A stretch of DNA of 64,000 bases from Brevibacterium sp. JSBI002 (GTDB taxonomy: Bacteria > Actinomycetota > Actinomycetes > Actinomycetales > Brevibacteriaceae): the NCBI RefSeq assembly GCF_026013965.1, contig NZ_CP110341.1:1488001-1552000 (forward strand), given 5' to 3'. Position 1 is the first letter of the stretch. Every line of letters starts with the position of its first letter. This document shows, piece by piece, positions 10,905 to 19,181 of this stretch. The notes below the pieces were generated by a model. The model was given only the letters and a program-made list of their open reading frames with translations. It ran no database searches and was not told where the DNA came from. The position numbers and the translations under genes were made by a program.

Positions 10905-12188
10905 ATGACTTCGGAGGCGAACCTCAGGATCGCTGATACGGAGCTGACACTGCCCGAGGTGTCAGCAACAGCGGGCAACAACGGATACCGTATCGGTTCT
11001 CTGCTCAAAGAGACCGGCGCGGTCACATACGATCCAGGGTTTGCCAACACTGCAACCACCTCGTCGTCCATCACCTACATCGATGGTGACAACGGTGAGC
11101 TGCAGTACCGCGGGTACCCGATCGAACAGCTCGCGGAACAGTCGAACTTCGTCGAAGTCTGCTACCTCCTCATCTACGGTGAGCTGCCGACTCAGGAACA
11201 GTACGACGCCTTCGACGCTCGCCTGCGCGGACATACCATCGTCCACGAGGACCTGCGACGCTTCTTCCGTGCGTTCCCGTACGACGCTCATCCGATGCCT
11301 ATGGTTGCAGCTGCCGTCGCGGCTTTGTCGACGTTCTACCAAGATGACCTCGATGTCTTTGACGAAGACCAGATCGACACCTCGTCGTTCCGACTGCTCG
11401 CGAAGATGCCGACCATCGCAGCTCTTGCGCATCGGAAGAACATGGGGCTGCCGGTCATCCACCCGGATAACTCGCTGAGCCTCGTGGAGAACTTCCTGCG
11501 AGTGAACTTCGGCGTTCCCGCTGAGGAATACGAGCCGGATCCGCTGGCGGTCAAGGCCATGGATCAGCTGTTCATCCTCCACGCCGATCACGAGCAGAAC
11601 TGCTCGACCTCGACGGTTCGCCTCGTCGGCTCGTCGCAGGCCAACGTGTTCCAGTCGATCTCGGCCGGCGTCAACGCTCTGGCCGGACCGCTGCACGGCG
11701 GCGCGAACTCCGCAGTGCTCGAGATGCTCGAGCAGATCGCGGCCTCCGATGACGGACCGAAGAAGTTCATGGAGCGCGTGAAGAACAAGGAAGACGGCGT
11801 CCGTCTCATGGGCTTCGGTCACCGCGTGTACAAGAACTACGATCCGCGCGCGAAGATCATCAAGAAGACGGCCGACGAGGTTCTCGCCCGTTCCGGCGGC
11901 GACCCGCTGCTCGAGCTGGCTCAGCAGCTCGAAGAGATCGCGCTGGCCGACGACTACTTCGTCGAGCGCAAGCTCTACCCGAACGTCGACTTCTACACGG
12001 GTCTCATCTACAAGGCCCTCGGATTCCCGACGAATATGTTCACTGTGCTGTTCTCGGTCGGTCGTCTGCCCGGCTGGATCGCCCAGTGGCGCGAGATGAT
12101 CAAGGACCCCGAGACGAAGATCGGCCGTCCCCGACAGATCTATACGGGCGAATACAACCGGAACTACAAGGACATCAGCGAACGCTGA
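10905..12188 (+). CDS. gltA: Citrate synthase, type II (hexameric class)
   Basis: Condenses acetyl-CoA and oxaloacetate to citrate, the first step of the TCA cycle. The 427-residue length and the position of the catalytic residues match the E. coli GltA class: His264 in PLHGGANSA, His306 in GFGHRVYKNYDPRA and Asp362 in NVDFYTG. The N-terminal beta-rich domain of type II enzymes is present (ADTELTLPEV onward). The start at 10905 has GAGGAG upstream. The gene appears monocistronic, with its own upstream region and hairpins downstream. The final residues EYNRNYKDISER are family typical. Confidence 0.97.
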   Translation: MTSEANLRIADTELTLPEVSATAGNNGYRIGSLLKETGAVTYDPGFANTATTSSSITYIDGDNGELQYRGYPIEQLAEQSNFVEVCYLLIYGELPTQEQYDAFDARLRGHTIVHEDLRRFFRAFPYDAHPMPMVAAAVAALSTFYQDDLDVFDEDQIDTSSFRLLAKMPTIAALAHRKNMGLPVIHPDNSLSLVENFLRVNFGVPAEEYEPDPLAVKAMDQLFILHADHEQNCSTSTVRLVGSSQANVFQSISAGVNALAGPLHGGANSAVLEMLEQIAASDDGPKKFMERVKNKEDGVRLMGFGHRVYKNYDPRAKIIKKTADEVLARSGGDPLLELAQQLEEIALADDYFVERKLYPNVDFYTGLIYKALGFPTNMFTVLFSVGRLPGWIAQWREMIKDPETKIGRPRQIYTGEYNRNYKDISER

Positions 12189-12272
12189 GTCCCGGAGCTC
12201 AGTCGGCCACCCGTCAGCGACGTGACAACGGAAGGCTGAGCCCCACCTCGGCGCATGTGTCGTCGAGCCAAC

Positions 12273-12313
12273 GCAACGGCGTCGGAGCAGAATCCTCTGT
12301 CCGACGCCGTTGC
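12273..12313 (+). terminator. Strong inverted repeat downstream of gltA
   Basis: Two perfectly complementary 14-base arms (GCAACGGCGTCGGA) separated by 13 bases, 85 bases after the gltA stop. There is no T-run. It is the first of three hairpins in this gap and the likely end of the gltA transcript. Confidence 0.55.
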
Positions 12314-12424
12314 GCATTCTCTGCTCGGGCTCGTTCAGCCGCTCTTTCCCCATCCCGCACCGGTAGTGCCACTTCGCGTCGCAGGAGACTTGTCCTACAG
12401 GTACTGACGCGTCTATCACCCTCC

Positions 12425-12462
12425 GTGCCACAACCCCCTGCAGGAACGGGGCGTTGTGGCAC
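12425..12462. repeat. Inverted repeat in the gltA-dapD gap
   Basis: Ten-base arms GTGCCACAAC/GTTGTGGCAC around an 18-base centre that itself holds CCCC/GGGG. TGTTTTG follows on the plus strand. It could be a second terminator or a remnant of a dispersed repeat. Confidence 0.45.
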
Positions 12463-12543
12463 TCGCACGGTGTTTTGCCGGCAGGAGGGTGACTCGCTGC
12501 GAAGCATGTGGGATGCCTGGCGTCGGCGAGGAGTGAATGCGCT

Positions 12544-12576
12544 GAGGGCGCGTCCACATGATGTGAACGCGCCCTC
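12544..12576 (-). terminator. Hairpin downstream of dapD
   Basis: GAGGGCGCGT and its complement ACGCGCCCTC bracket a second, slightly imperfect inverted segment (CCACAT/ATGTGA). It lies 22 bases beyond the dapD stop on the minus strand. The 409-base gap 12,189-12,597 holds this and two other inverted repeats and no gene that I can support. Confidence 0.6.
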
Positions 12577-12597
12577 GGCGGCAGTGCGGCGGCTGAC

Positions 12598-13542
12598 TCA
12601 GTGCAGGTCGGGGTTGAGCTCGATGCCCTTGGAGTCGCGGGCAATCGCCTCGACGGTGCCGGTGACCGAATTGCGGCGGAAGAGGATGTTGTTCTTCCCG
12701 CTGAGCTCGGCGGCCTTGACCACGGCATCGTCTTCGCCGGGAACCGTCACGCGAGTGCCTGCAGTGATGTAGAGACCGGCTTCGACGATGCAGTCATCGC
12801 CGATGGAGATGCCGACACCGGCGTTCGCGCCGAGGAGGCTGCCCGAGCCGATGGAGATGCGGTGCGTGCCGCCGCCGGAGAGCGTACCCATGATCGAGGC
12901 TCCGCCGCCGATATCCGATCCGTCTCCGACGACGACGCCCTGGGAGATGCGGCCTTCGACCATGGCCGAACCGAGCGTCCCGGCGTTGAAATTCACGAAG
13001 CCTTCGTGCATGACGGTGGTGCCGGGCGCCAGGTGAGCGCCGAGGCGGACGCGGTCGGCGTCGGCGATGCGCACACCGGAGGGGATGACGAAGTCCGTCA
13101 TCCGCGGGAACTTGTCGAGCCCGTACACGGCAACAGGACCGCGAGCGAGGAGCTTGGCGCGAGTGGCCTCGAAGTCCTCGGGGGAGCAGGCGCCGAAGGA
13201 GGTCCATACGACATTGGCGATATGGCCGAAGATTCCGTCGAGGTTGACGTCGTTGGGGGTCACGACCCGGTGGGACAGTGCGTGCAGACGCAGGTAGGCG
13301 TCGGCCGCCGAGGCGGGACCGGCGTCGAGATCGATCGTGGTGGTGACGACCTCCGAGCGGGTGCCGCGGCCCTCATCGGTGCCCACCAGGGCGTCGAGAC
13401 CGTCGTCGGCGGCGCGAGCGGTGGCGGCCGCCTCGGCGGTGTCGTGGGTATCACCGGTGCTCAAGGCGGGGTACCAGACGGAGAGGACGATGTCGGAATG
13501 GATCGTGGCGAGTCCACGTGCGGAAACGATGCGTTCTGTCAT
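12598..13542 (-). CDS. dapD: Tetrahydrodipicolinate N-succinyltransferase (actinobacterial DapD)
   Basis: Transfers succinyl from succinyl-CoA to tetrahydrodipicolinate in the lysine/diaminopimelate pathway. The 314-residue length and sequence are of the actinobacterial DapD type (as Rv1201c). The C-terminal half is a left-handed beta-helix of hexapeptide repeats ([30 protein letters not shown] and on), with the conserved loop [10 protein letters not shown] near the active site. The N-terminal part has the LSVWYPALS region. It is divergent from dapE with only 41 bases between starts, where each gene has its own -10 box. Confidence 0.95.
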   Translation of the reverse strand: MTERIVSARGLATIHSDIVLSVWYPALSTGDTHDTAEAAATARAADDGLDALVGTDEGRGTRSEVVTTTIDLDAGPASAADAYLRLHALSHRVVTPNDVNLDGIFGHIANVVWTSFGACSPEDFEATRAKLLARGPVAVYGLDKFPRMTDFVIPSGVRIADADRVRLGAHLAPGTTVMHEGFVNFNAGTLGSAMVEGRISQGVVVGDGSDIGGGASIMGTLSGGGTHRISIGSGSLLGANAGVGISIGDDCIVEAGLYITAGTRVTVPGEDDAVVKAAELSGKNNILFRRNSVTGTVEAIARDSKGIELNPDLH

Positions 13543-13548
13543 GCCTCA

Positions 13549-13554
13549 AGCCTA
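13549..13554 (-). promoter_or_regulatory. -10 box of dapD (TAGGCT), leaderless type
   Basis: TAGGCT on the minus strand followed by six bases and then the dapD ATG. The spacing puts the transcription start on or next to the start codon, and no ribosome site fits. Confidence 0.55.
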
Positions 13555-13570
13555 GACGGTGGCGCCGTAC

Positions 13571-13576
13571 TAGGCT
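13571..13576 (+). promoter_or_regulatory. -10 box of dapE (TAGGCT), leaderless type
   Basis: TAGGCT followed by seven bases and then the dapE ATG. It mirrors the dapD box 16 bases away on the other strand, so the pair is transcribed outward from a very compact divergent promoter. Confidence 0.55.
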
Positions 13577-13583
13577 AAGAGAC

Positions 13584-14750
13584 ATGACTGTCGATCCATC
13601 TGCTGAGACTGATGCCATATTCGCGCCCGCCGGCGACCTCGGCGAGTACCTGTTCGCCGCACTGGGCGACCCGGCCGAACTCACCGGCCGACTGTGCGCC
13701 ATCGAATCCGTGTCCGGGAACGAAACGGTCCTGGCCGATGCCGTCGTCGCTGTCCTGGAGAGAATCAGCGCGGGTCCGGGGCCGGACCTGGAGATCCTCC
13801 GCGACGGAGACACCGTCATCGCTCGCACCGACCTGGGGCTGGCCGAGCGCATCGTCGTCGCCGGCCACCACGACACCGTTCCCGTCGAAGACAACCTTCC
13901 GCCCGTGCGCACCCACATGTCCGGAGACGAGTACCCCGATGATGAGGTCATCTGGGGGCGGGGCGCCTGCGATATGAAGGCCGGAGTGGCGATGCAGCTG
14001 TCCACGGCGGCCGCGCTGACCACACCGAACCGCGATGTCACCTGGGTCTTCTACGACCATGAGGAAGTCGATGCCTCGCTCAACGGACTCGGCCGCGTCT
14101 CCCGCAGCCACCCCGAGTGGTTGGCCGGCGACTTCGCGATCCTCGGCGAACCCTCGAACGCCTCCGTGGAAGGCGGCTGCAACGGAACCATCCGCGTCGA
14201 CGTCACCACCACCGGAGTCCGCGCCCACTCGGCCCGTGCTTTCATGGGCGTCAACGCCATCCACGCCGCCGCCGAGATCCTCACCCGGCTCGCCGAATTC
14301 GAAACCGGCACCGTCACCGTCGACGGACTCGACTACCGCGAATCCCTCTCCGCCGTGAACATCCGCGGTGGAGTCGCCGGCAACGTCGTGCCCGACGAGT
14401 GCGTGGTGTCCGTGAACTATCGCTTCGCTCCGAGCAAGTCAGCTGCCGAGGCGGAATCCTTCCTGCGCGAGCTGTTCACCGGTTTCGACGTGGTCGTCAC
14501 CGATGCCGCCGAGGGGGCCCGCCCCGGGCTCGACAGGGCGATCGCCCAGGACTTCATCGACACCCTCGGTCTGTCCCCGGCCCCGAAGCTCGGCTGGACG
14601 GATGTGTCCCGATTCAGCGCACTCGGCGTTCCGGCAGTGAATTTCGGTCCCGGCAACCCGCTGTACGCCCATAAGTCGGATGAGCATGTGAGAGTCACCG
14701 AGGTGGAGCAGGCCACCGCAACTCTGCGCAGCTACCTTCAGGGCCGGTGA
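13584..14750 (+). CDS. dapE: Succinyl-diaminopimelate desuccinylase (DapE, M20 family)
   Basis: Zinc-dependent hydrolase releasing succinate to give LL-diaminopimelate. The 388 residues show the M20 signature: VVAGHHDTVPVEDN (first metal His and catalytic Asp), WGRGACDMKAGVAMQ (bridging Asp) and YDHEEVD (general-base Glu pair). The small lid domain begins near GGCNGTIRVDV, and a last metal His is in NPLYAHKSDEHV. The actinobacterial assignment fits dapD head to head next to it. The ATG at 13584 was chosen because a -10 box sits seven bases before it; upstream in-frame codons would run into the dapD promoter. Confidence 0.93.
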   Translation: MTVDPSAETDAIFAPAGDLGEYLFAALGDPAELTGRLCAIESVSGNETVLADAVVAVLERISAGPGPDLEILRDGDTVIARTDLGLAERIVVAGHHDTVPVEDNLPPVRTHMSGDEYPDDEVIWGRGACDMKAGVAMQLSTAAALTTPNRDVTWVFYDHEEVDASLNGLGRVSRSHPEWLAGDFAILGEPSNASVEGGCNGTIRVDVTTTGVRAHSARAFMGVNAIHAAAEILTRLAEFETGTVTVDGLDYRESLSAVNIRGGVAGNVVPDECVVSVNYRFAPSKSAAEAESFLRELFTGFDVVVTDAAEGARPGLDRAIAQDFIDTLGLSPAPKLGWTDVSRFSALGVPAVNFGPGNPLYAHKSDEHVRVTEVEQATATLRSYLQGR

Positions 14751-15619
14751 ATGAGATGACCAGAGCGACAGACGACGTCGATGGTGAGCTTTCGAGTGCT
14801 CCCGGGCACCTTCCTGCCGACGACCCGGCAGGCGCCCGGGGAGACGACACAACAGGTGACCCGGGCTTCTACAGCAAGGGCCCGCTCCGCCTGAGCGGTG
14901 ACCAGGTGCCGGAGACGACGACAGACCAGCGCCTCCTCGAATCGAAGTCGGGCAGCGACTGGGTGCATGAGGACCCGTGGCGTGTCATGCGCATCCAAGC
15001 CGAGTTCGTCGAAGGATTCGGCTCGCTGGCCGAGATCGGACCGGCAGTGTCGATCTTCGGCTCAGCCCGGCTGAAAGCCGGCACCCAGGCCTATGCGGAC
15101 ACCCGCGAGATCGCTCGCCGCATCGCCGAGAACGGCAATGCGATCATCACCGGCGGGGGACCCGGAATCATGGAGGCCGGCAACCTCGGTGCCTGCGAGG
15201 GCGGGGGAGTGTCCATCGGGCTGGGCATCGAGCTGCCCTTCGAGACTGGACTCAACAAGCACGTCGAACTCGGCGTGAATTTCCGCTACTTCTTCGTCCG
15301 CAAGACCATGTTCCTCAAATACTCGCGCGGATTCGTCGTCATGCCCGGCGGCTTGGGTACTCTGGACGAGCTGTTCGAGGCCTTCACCATGGTCCAGACC
15401 GGCAAGATCACCTCGTTCCCCATCGTGCTGTTCGGGACCGACTACTGGCGCGGGCTCGTCGACTGGATGCAGAACACTCTGCTGGCCGCGGGGACGATCA
15501 GCGAAGCAGATATGAACATGTTCACCCTCACTGATGACATCGACGAAGTCGTCGCCGCGATCGGACCGGGACACGGCAGGGACTCGGTCGTGGCGAACCC
15601 TGCGAACGGTCGGCCATGA
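14747..15619 (+). CDS. LOG-family phosphoribohydrolase (TIGR00730)
   Basis: Rossmann-fold protein of the LONELY GUY family, which hydrolyses nucleoside 5'-monophosphates at the N-glycosidic bond (cytokinin activation in plants, Rv1205 in M. tuberculosis). The 290-residue chain has a roughly 75-residue variable N terminus, then SIFGSARLKAG, the GGGPGIMEAGNLGA segment and the family signature PGGLGTLDE at 200-208. The GTG start overlaps the dapE stop in a GTGA arrangement, so it is translationally coupled; ATG at 14756 is an alternative. Its own stop overlaps the next gene (ATGA). Confidence 0.87.
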   Translation: MNEMTRATDDVDGELSSAPGHLPADDPAGARGDDTTGDPGFYSKGPLRLSGDQVPETTTDQRLLESKSGSDWVHEDPWRVMRIQAEFVEGFGSLAEIGPAVSIFGSARLKAGTQAYADTREIARRIAENGNAIITGGGPGIMEAGNLGACEGGGVSIGLGIELPFETGLNKHVELGVNFRYFFVRKTMFLKYSRGFVVMPGGLGTLDELFEAFTMVQTGKITSFPIVLFGTDYWRGLVDWMQNTLLAAGTISEADMNMFTLTDDIDEVVAAIGPGHGRDSVVANPANGRP

Positions 15620-16515
15620 GAAGCGACACCTCATCAGCGCCGGAGGGCGAACGGTTCGATCTCGCCCGGGCCAGGTCCGGAACACCGGCGATCATGGCCG
15701 TGATCAACCGCACCACGGATTCGTTCTACGAATCCGCCGGGACCCTCGCGGAGGCGATCACTGCGGTGGAGGCGGCCGCCTCAGCGGGTGCTCGGATCGT
15801 CGATATCGGGGGAGTGCGCGCCGGCCGCGGACGGGCGATCTCCGTGGCCGAGGAGATCGACCGCGTGTGCCCGACCATCGAAGCCGTCGCACGGTCCCAC
15901 CCACACGTGCTCATCAGCGTCGACACCTGGCGCCATGAAGTGGCCGAGGCCGCCTGCAGGGCCGGTGCGGGACTGCTCAACGACACCTGGGCCGGGATCG
16001 ACCCGAAGCTCGCCGAGGTGGCCGCCCGACATGATGTCGGCATCGTCTGCTCCCACACAGGGGGATTGGATCCGCGCACCGACGCCCACCGCAACCGCTA
16101 TGGCCTAAAGGCCGGTGACGTCGTCGATTCCACCTTGGCAGGCGTCATCGACCTCGCCGAGGCGGCGCGGAAGGCAGGGGTGCGCGAAGACCGGATCATC
16201 ATCGATCCCACTCCCGACTTCGGGAAGAACACGTACCACTCGCTTCGTCTGCTGCGTGAACTCGACCGATTCGCCGCCACCGGCTATCCGGTGCTGCTGG
16301 CGATCTCACGGAAGGATTTCGTCGGTGAGGCCATCGGTGAGGTCGCCCCGTCGGACCGGCTGTACGGAACGATCGCCGCGACCGCGCTGGCCGTCGAGAA
16401 GGGAGCGGCGATGATCCGCACCCACGATGTCAGGGCCACTGCCGATGCCATCGACGTGACCGTGGCGATCACCGGCGAAGCAGCGCCGAGACACACCGTG
16501 CGCGGACTGCGCTGA
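15616..16515 (+). CDS. FolP2-type dihydropteroate synthase homologue
   Basis: TIM-barrel protein of the dihydropteroate synthase family, 299 residues. The first substrate loop reads MAVINRTTDSFYESAG where true DHPS has a VNVTPDSFSDGG-type sequence, and the p-aminobenzoate/pyrophosphate loops also differ. This is the pattern of the mycobacterial paralogue FolP2 (Rv1207), which has been reported not to act as a DHPS. The pterin-binding elements VDIGG, DTWRHEVAEAAC and ISRKDFVGEAIG and the late TIM-barrel strand GAAMIRTHDV remain. It is coupled to the LOG gene by an ATGA overlap. A role beyond folate is likely but unknown. Confidence 0.85.
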   Translation: MRSDTSSAPEGERFDLARARSGTPAIMAVINRTTDSFYESAGTLAEAITAVEAAASAGARIVDIGGVRAGRGRAISVAEEIDRVCPTIEAVARSHPHVLISVDTWRHEVAEAACRAGAGLLNDTWAGIDPKLAEVAARHDVGIVCSHTGGLDPRTDAHRNRYGLKAGDVVDSTLAGVIDLAEAARKAGVREDRIIIDPTPDFGKNTYHSLRLLRELDRFAATGYPVLLAISRKDFVGEAIGEVAPSDRLYGTIAATALAVEKGAAMIRTHDVRATADAIDVTVAITGEAAPRHTVRGLR

Positions 16516-16550
16516 GCCTTCCGTGCAGGCGCCTATGTGAAAATGGGGGC

Positions 16551-16886
16551 ATGCCTCTGTGGATTGTCATCGGTGTCGCAGCTGCGGTCTTCGTCCTCGT
16601 CTTCGTTGTCGCAGCGACCTACAACGTCTTCTCTTCCGAAACCGTCGACGAGGCTGAAGAGACCTGGACCGGGCTGCCGGCGGAGTTCACCGGCAAGGAC
16701 CTGGAATCGGTGCAATTCCGGCCCGCGCTGCGCGGCTACCGGATGGAAGACGTCGACGCGGCCATGGCGATGCTGCGCACACGCCTGAGCGAGCTGGAAA
16801 CGGCAGCCGCCCCCGCCGAGGAGGCACCCCCGACCAGCCCGACAACCGCACCTGACGGACCGGAAACGGCTGCCCGACCGCGATGA
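16551..16886 (+). CDS. Small membrane protein with a DivIVA-like motif
   Basis: The 111-residue product has one N-terminal membrane helix (about 4-25) and a short cytoplasmic part. That part contains FRPALRGYRMEDVDAAMAML, which matches the DivIVA/Wag31 N-terminal motif (rGY..eeVD..l), and a Pro/Ala/Thr-rich tail. It corresponds in position to Rv1209, next to folP2. Function is unknown; a role in polar growth is only suggested by the motif. The stop overlaps the mannosyltransferase start (ATGA). Confidence 0.75.
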   Translation: MPLWIVIGVAAAVFVLVFVVAATYNVFSSETVDEAEETWTGLPAEFTGKDLESVQFRPALRGYRMEDVDAAMAMLRTRLSELETAAAPAEEAPPTSPTTAPDGPETAARPR

Positions 16887-18118
16887 GCCGCCCCGCAGAC
16901 GTCCCCGGAATCACCCTCGCTCCCGAAGTCTTCGACTCCTCCCGTTTCCGCCGCGTCGGCGCACTGTTCTTGGCTCTGCCCGTGTGGCTGCAGGCCGTGG
17001 CAGTGTACTTCGCCTCCCGCGTCGTGAGCATGTCGATCTTCGCCGCAGTCCTCAAACGGCAGGACCCGGCGAACTGGTCGTCCTCGCCTGTGACGACGAC
17101 GCTCAATGACTTCCTCAATTTCTGGGACGGCGGCTGGTACGGGCGCGTCGCCGATGAGGGCTATCCCCGCATCCTGCCCGTCGACGATTCCGGAGCGGTC
17201 GCGGAGAACCAGTGGGCGTTCTATCCGCTGCACCCCTCGATCGTGTCCACTCTGGCCGACCTCACGGGGCTGAGCTACGAAGTCATCTCGCCGCTTGTGT
17301 CGACGATCGCGGCCGGCCTGGCCTCGATCGTCATCCTCCACCTCTTCCGGAAGTACGTCGATGCCGGTCAGGCGCTGATGGGCCTGGCGCTCGTGATGTT
17401 CTTCCCACCGGCCGCGATCTTCTCCACCGGCTATGCCGAATCACTTACCCTCCTGCTGCAGGCGTCGACGCTCTTCCTCGTCGTCGAACGCCGCTATCTC
17501 ACGGCGATCCCGGTCGTCGTCTTCATGGACCTGTCGCGGCCGATCGGCGTGGCGTTCTCGTTCTTCATGCTCTTCCACCTCATCGACCGCTTCCTCCGCC
17601 GCCGCAGCGATCCGTATCCGACCGGCGAGGTGATCCGATCCTGGACTCTCGGGGTGCTCTCCTGTGCAGCGGCCCTCATCCACCCGATCCATGCCTGGTG
17701 GGCGACGGGATCGCTGACGGCCTATACCGACACCGAGGCAGCCTGGCACACCGGCGAGACCACGTTCGTCGTCCAATGGGTGGCTCGGTCGATCAGCCTC
17801 ATCGGTCCGCTCGGTCCGGTGCTGCTCGTCATCGTCGTCGCCGGAATGCTTGCGTTGATCTTCTCCCCGGCGGGAGCGCATATGGGTCGGACGCTGCAGC
17901 TGTTCTGCCTCGGCTACGGCCTGTATCTGCTCATCTTCTTCAATCCGCAGACCTCCACCCTGCGTCTGCTGCTGCCGTTGTTCCCGCTGGCCCTGACGTT
18001 GTCGCTGGTGCGCTCTCGAGGCTATCGGGCCGCGATGCTGGTGGCCTATATCCTGCTTCAGATCATATGGGTCGCCTACCTGTGGCACTTCACTCCGCCG
18101 GCCGATCTGCCGCCGTGA
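16883..18118 (+). CDS. Polytopic GT-C glycosyltransferase, PIG-V-like mannosyltransferase
   Basis: Integral membrane protein of 411 residues with about ten helices. The first extracytoplasmic loop has FWDGGWYGRVADEGYPRI, in which an acidic residue near a helix end is typical of GT-C enzymes that use polyprenyl-phosphate sugars. The second landmark QWAFYPLHPSIV is characteristic of the PIG-V/actinobacterial mannosyltransferase-like family. It presumably adds mannose to an envelope lipid or protein; the acceptor cannot be inferred. It overlaps the previous gene by four bases. Confidence 0.78.
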   Translation: MSRPADVPGITLAPEVFDSSRFRRVGALFLALPVWLQAVAVYFASRVVSMSIFAAVLKRQDPANWSSSPVTTTLNDFLNFWDGGWYGRVADEGYPRILPVDDSGAVAENQWAFYPLHPSIVSTLADLTGLSYEVISPLVSTIAAGLASIVILHLFRKYVDAGQALMGLALVMFFPPAAIFSTGYAESLTLLLQASTLFLVVERRYLTAIPVVVFMDLSRPIGVAFSFFMLFHLIDRFLRRRSDPYPTGEVIRSWTLGVLSCAAALIHPIHAWWATGSLTAYTDTEAAWHTGETTFVVQWVARSISLIGPLGPVLLVIVVAGMLALIFSPAGAHMGRTLQLFCLGYGLYLLIFFNPQTSTLRLLLPLFPLALTLSLVRSRGYRAAMLVAYILLQIIWVAYLWHFTPPADLPP

Positions 18119-18167
18119 TCGCCTGCTGATCTGCCGCCGTGACCGTCCGTTGGGCGGGAGAGTTACC

Positions 18168-18196
18168 GGGAACGCGCGGATCATGGAATAATCGTA
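18168..18196 (+). promoter_or_regulatory. Possible extracytoplasmic-sigma-type promoter ahead of DUF3117
   Basis: GGGAAC at 18168-18173 followed after 19 bases by CGTA at 18193-18196 resembles the GGAAC-N-CGT pattern of SigE/SigH-type sigma factors. It lies 64 bases before the DUF3117 start. The spacing is slightly long and the match incomplete, so this is weak. Confidence 0.25.
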
Positions 18197-18259
18197 GGTA
18201 CATCATTCGGTCCACCTGGTGTGAACCGTCTTTGAATGACAACGGAAGGAAGAGCCCAT

Positions 18260-18430
18260 ATGGCAGCCCAGAAACCCCGCACCGGTGACGGACCTCTGGA
18301 AGTGACCGAAGAAGGCCGAAGCATGGTGATGCGGCTTCCAGTCGAAGGCGGAGGCCGTCTGGTGATCGAACTCAGCAGAGATGAAGCCACCGGACTCCAC
18401 GACACTCTCGCCCAGACGCTGGGGCTCTGA
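18260..18430 (+). CDS. DUF3117 small protein
   Basis: A 56-residue protein matching the actinobacterial DUF3117 family almost end to end: MAAQKPRTGDGPLEVTEEGR, then MRLPVEGGGRLVIELSRDEA. Rv1211 is the mycobacterial member and sits in the same conserved neighbourhood. Function is unknown. The ATG at 18260 is preceded by GGAAGGAAG seven bases upstream, much better than an earlier in-frame ATG at 18236. Confidence 0.92.
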   Translation: MAAQKPRTGDGPLEVTEEGRSMVMRLPVEGGGRLVIELSRDEATGLHDTLAQTLGL

Positions 18431-18470
18431 GCCGACGGCCGCAGAACACGGCCGGACGGAGACGCACGAA

Positions 18471-18500
18471 CAGCAGAGACTTACCTCTAAGTCTCTGCTG
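18471..18500. terminator. Convergent terminator between DUF3117 and the O-methyltransferase
   Basis: Perfect 13-base stem (CAGCAGAGACTTA and complement) with a CCTC loop, followed by TTGTTG on the plus strand. It lies between two convergent genes and could serve both. Confidence 0.8.
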
Positions 18501-18509
18501 TTGTTGCAT

Positions 18510-19145
18510 TCACCGGGTCTTCTGCAGCAGCAGCAGACCTTCTCCGATGGGCAGCAGCACCCGTTCGAGGTGCTCCTGTTCGGCGATGCGGTTGAGCATG
18601 CTCCGTGCCGCCTGTGTCCGGGGACTGCGATCGACGGGATCGGCGACGGCGCCCTTGAGCAGAGTCTTGTGGATGACCAGCAGGCCCTGGGTGTCGAGCA
18701 GTCGGAGAGAGGGTTGGATCATCCTCTCCAGGTTGCCCGGCTCCACGTCGATGAAGACCATGTCGTAGGCCGAAGGCGCGAGACGTTTGAGCACCTCTTC
18801 GGCTCGACCGCTCATCAGCCGCAATCGTCCCGGCCGGATGCCGGCCATGTCGACGAGGTCACGCGCTGCGCTCTGGGTCGTCGAATTCGTGTCGATCGAC
18901 GTCAGTATCCCGGCGGTCGGCATCCCGCGCAGAAGCGAGAGCGTCGACGTTCCCACACCGGTGCCGACCTCGACGGCCGCGACCGGGGTGAGCAGTCGGG
19001 CCAGCAGCGTCAGCGTCCTCGCCGTGGTCTGGGACACCGGTGCGATCCCGAACTCATGAGAGTGGGTGCGAGCGGCGTCGAGCAGCGGATCGGGACCGTT
19101 GTACTGTTCCGAGAAGGTGAGATCACCTGCATTTTCGCGTGCCAA
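18510..19145 (-). CDS. SAM-dependent O-methyltransferase (class I, Rv1220c-like)
   Basis: Predicted cytoplasmic methyltransferase of 211 residues, of the catechol/caffeoyl-CoA O-methyltransferase-like family 3. SAM motif I is VEVGTGVGT at 58-66 and the metal/SAM acidic motif FIDVE is at 131-135. The N terminus has ENAGDLTFSEQY, then SHEFGIAPVSQTTA, typical of the mycobacterial neighbour of sigE. The start is TTG at 19145 with GGGAGGGG five bases upstream; no ATG or GTG start has comparable support. Substrate unknown. The adjacent sigE-rseA genes of M. tuberculosis are not present here. Confidence 0.86.
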   Translation of the reverse strand: MARENAGDLTFSEQYNGPDPLLDAARTHSHEFGIAPVSQTTARTLTLLARLLTPVAAVEVGTGVGTSTLSLLRGMPTAGILTSIDTNSTTQSAARDLVDMAGIRPGRLRLMSGRAEEVLKRLAPSAYDMVFIDVEPGNLERMIQPSLRLLDTQGLLVIHKTLLKGAVADPVDRSPRTQAARSMLNRIAEQEHLERVLLPIGEGLLLLQKTR

Positions 19146-19181
19146 CCGGCCCCTCCCTTCTGGTGCTGAGTTCTCCCAAGT

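Noticed and set aside
10962..12728. 588-residue minus-strand frame across gltA and the following gap
   Set aside because: It is antisense to citrate synthase with intact catalytic residues; no domain features.
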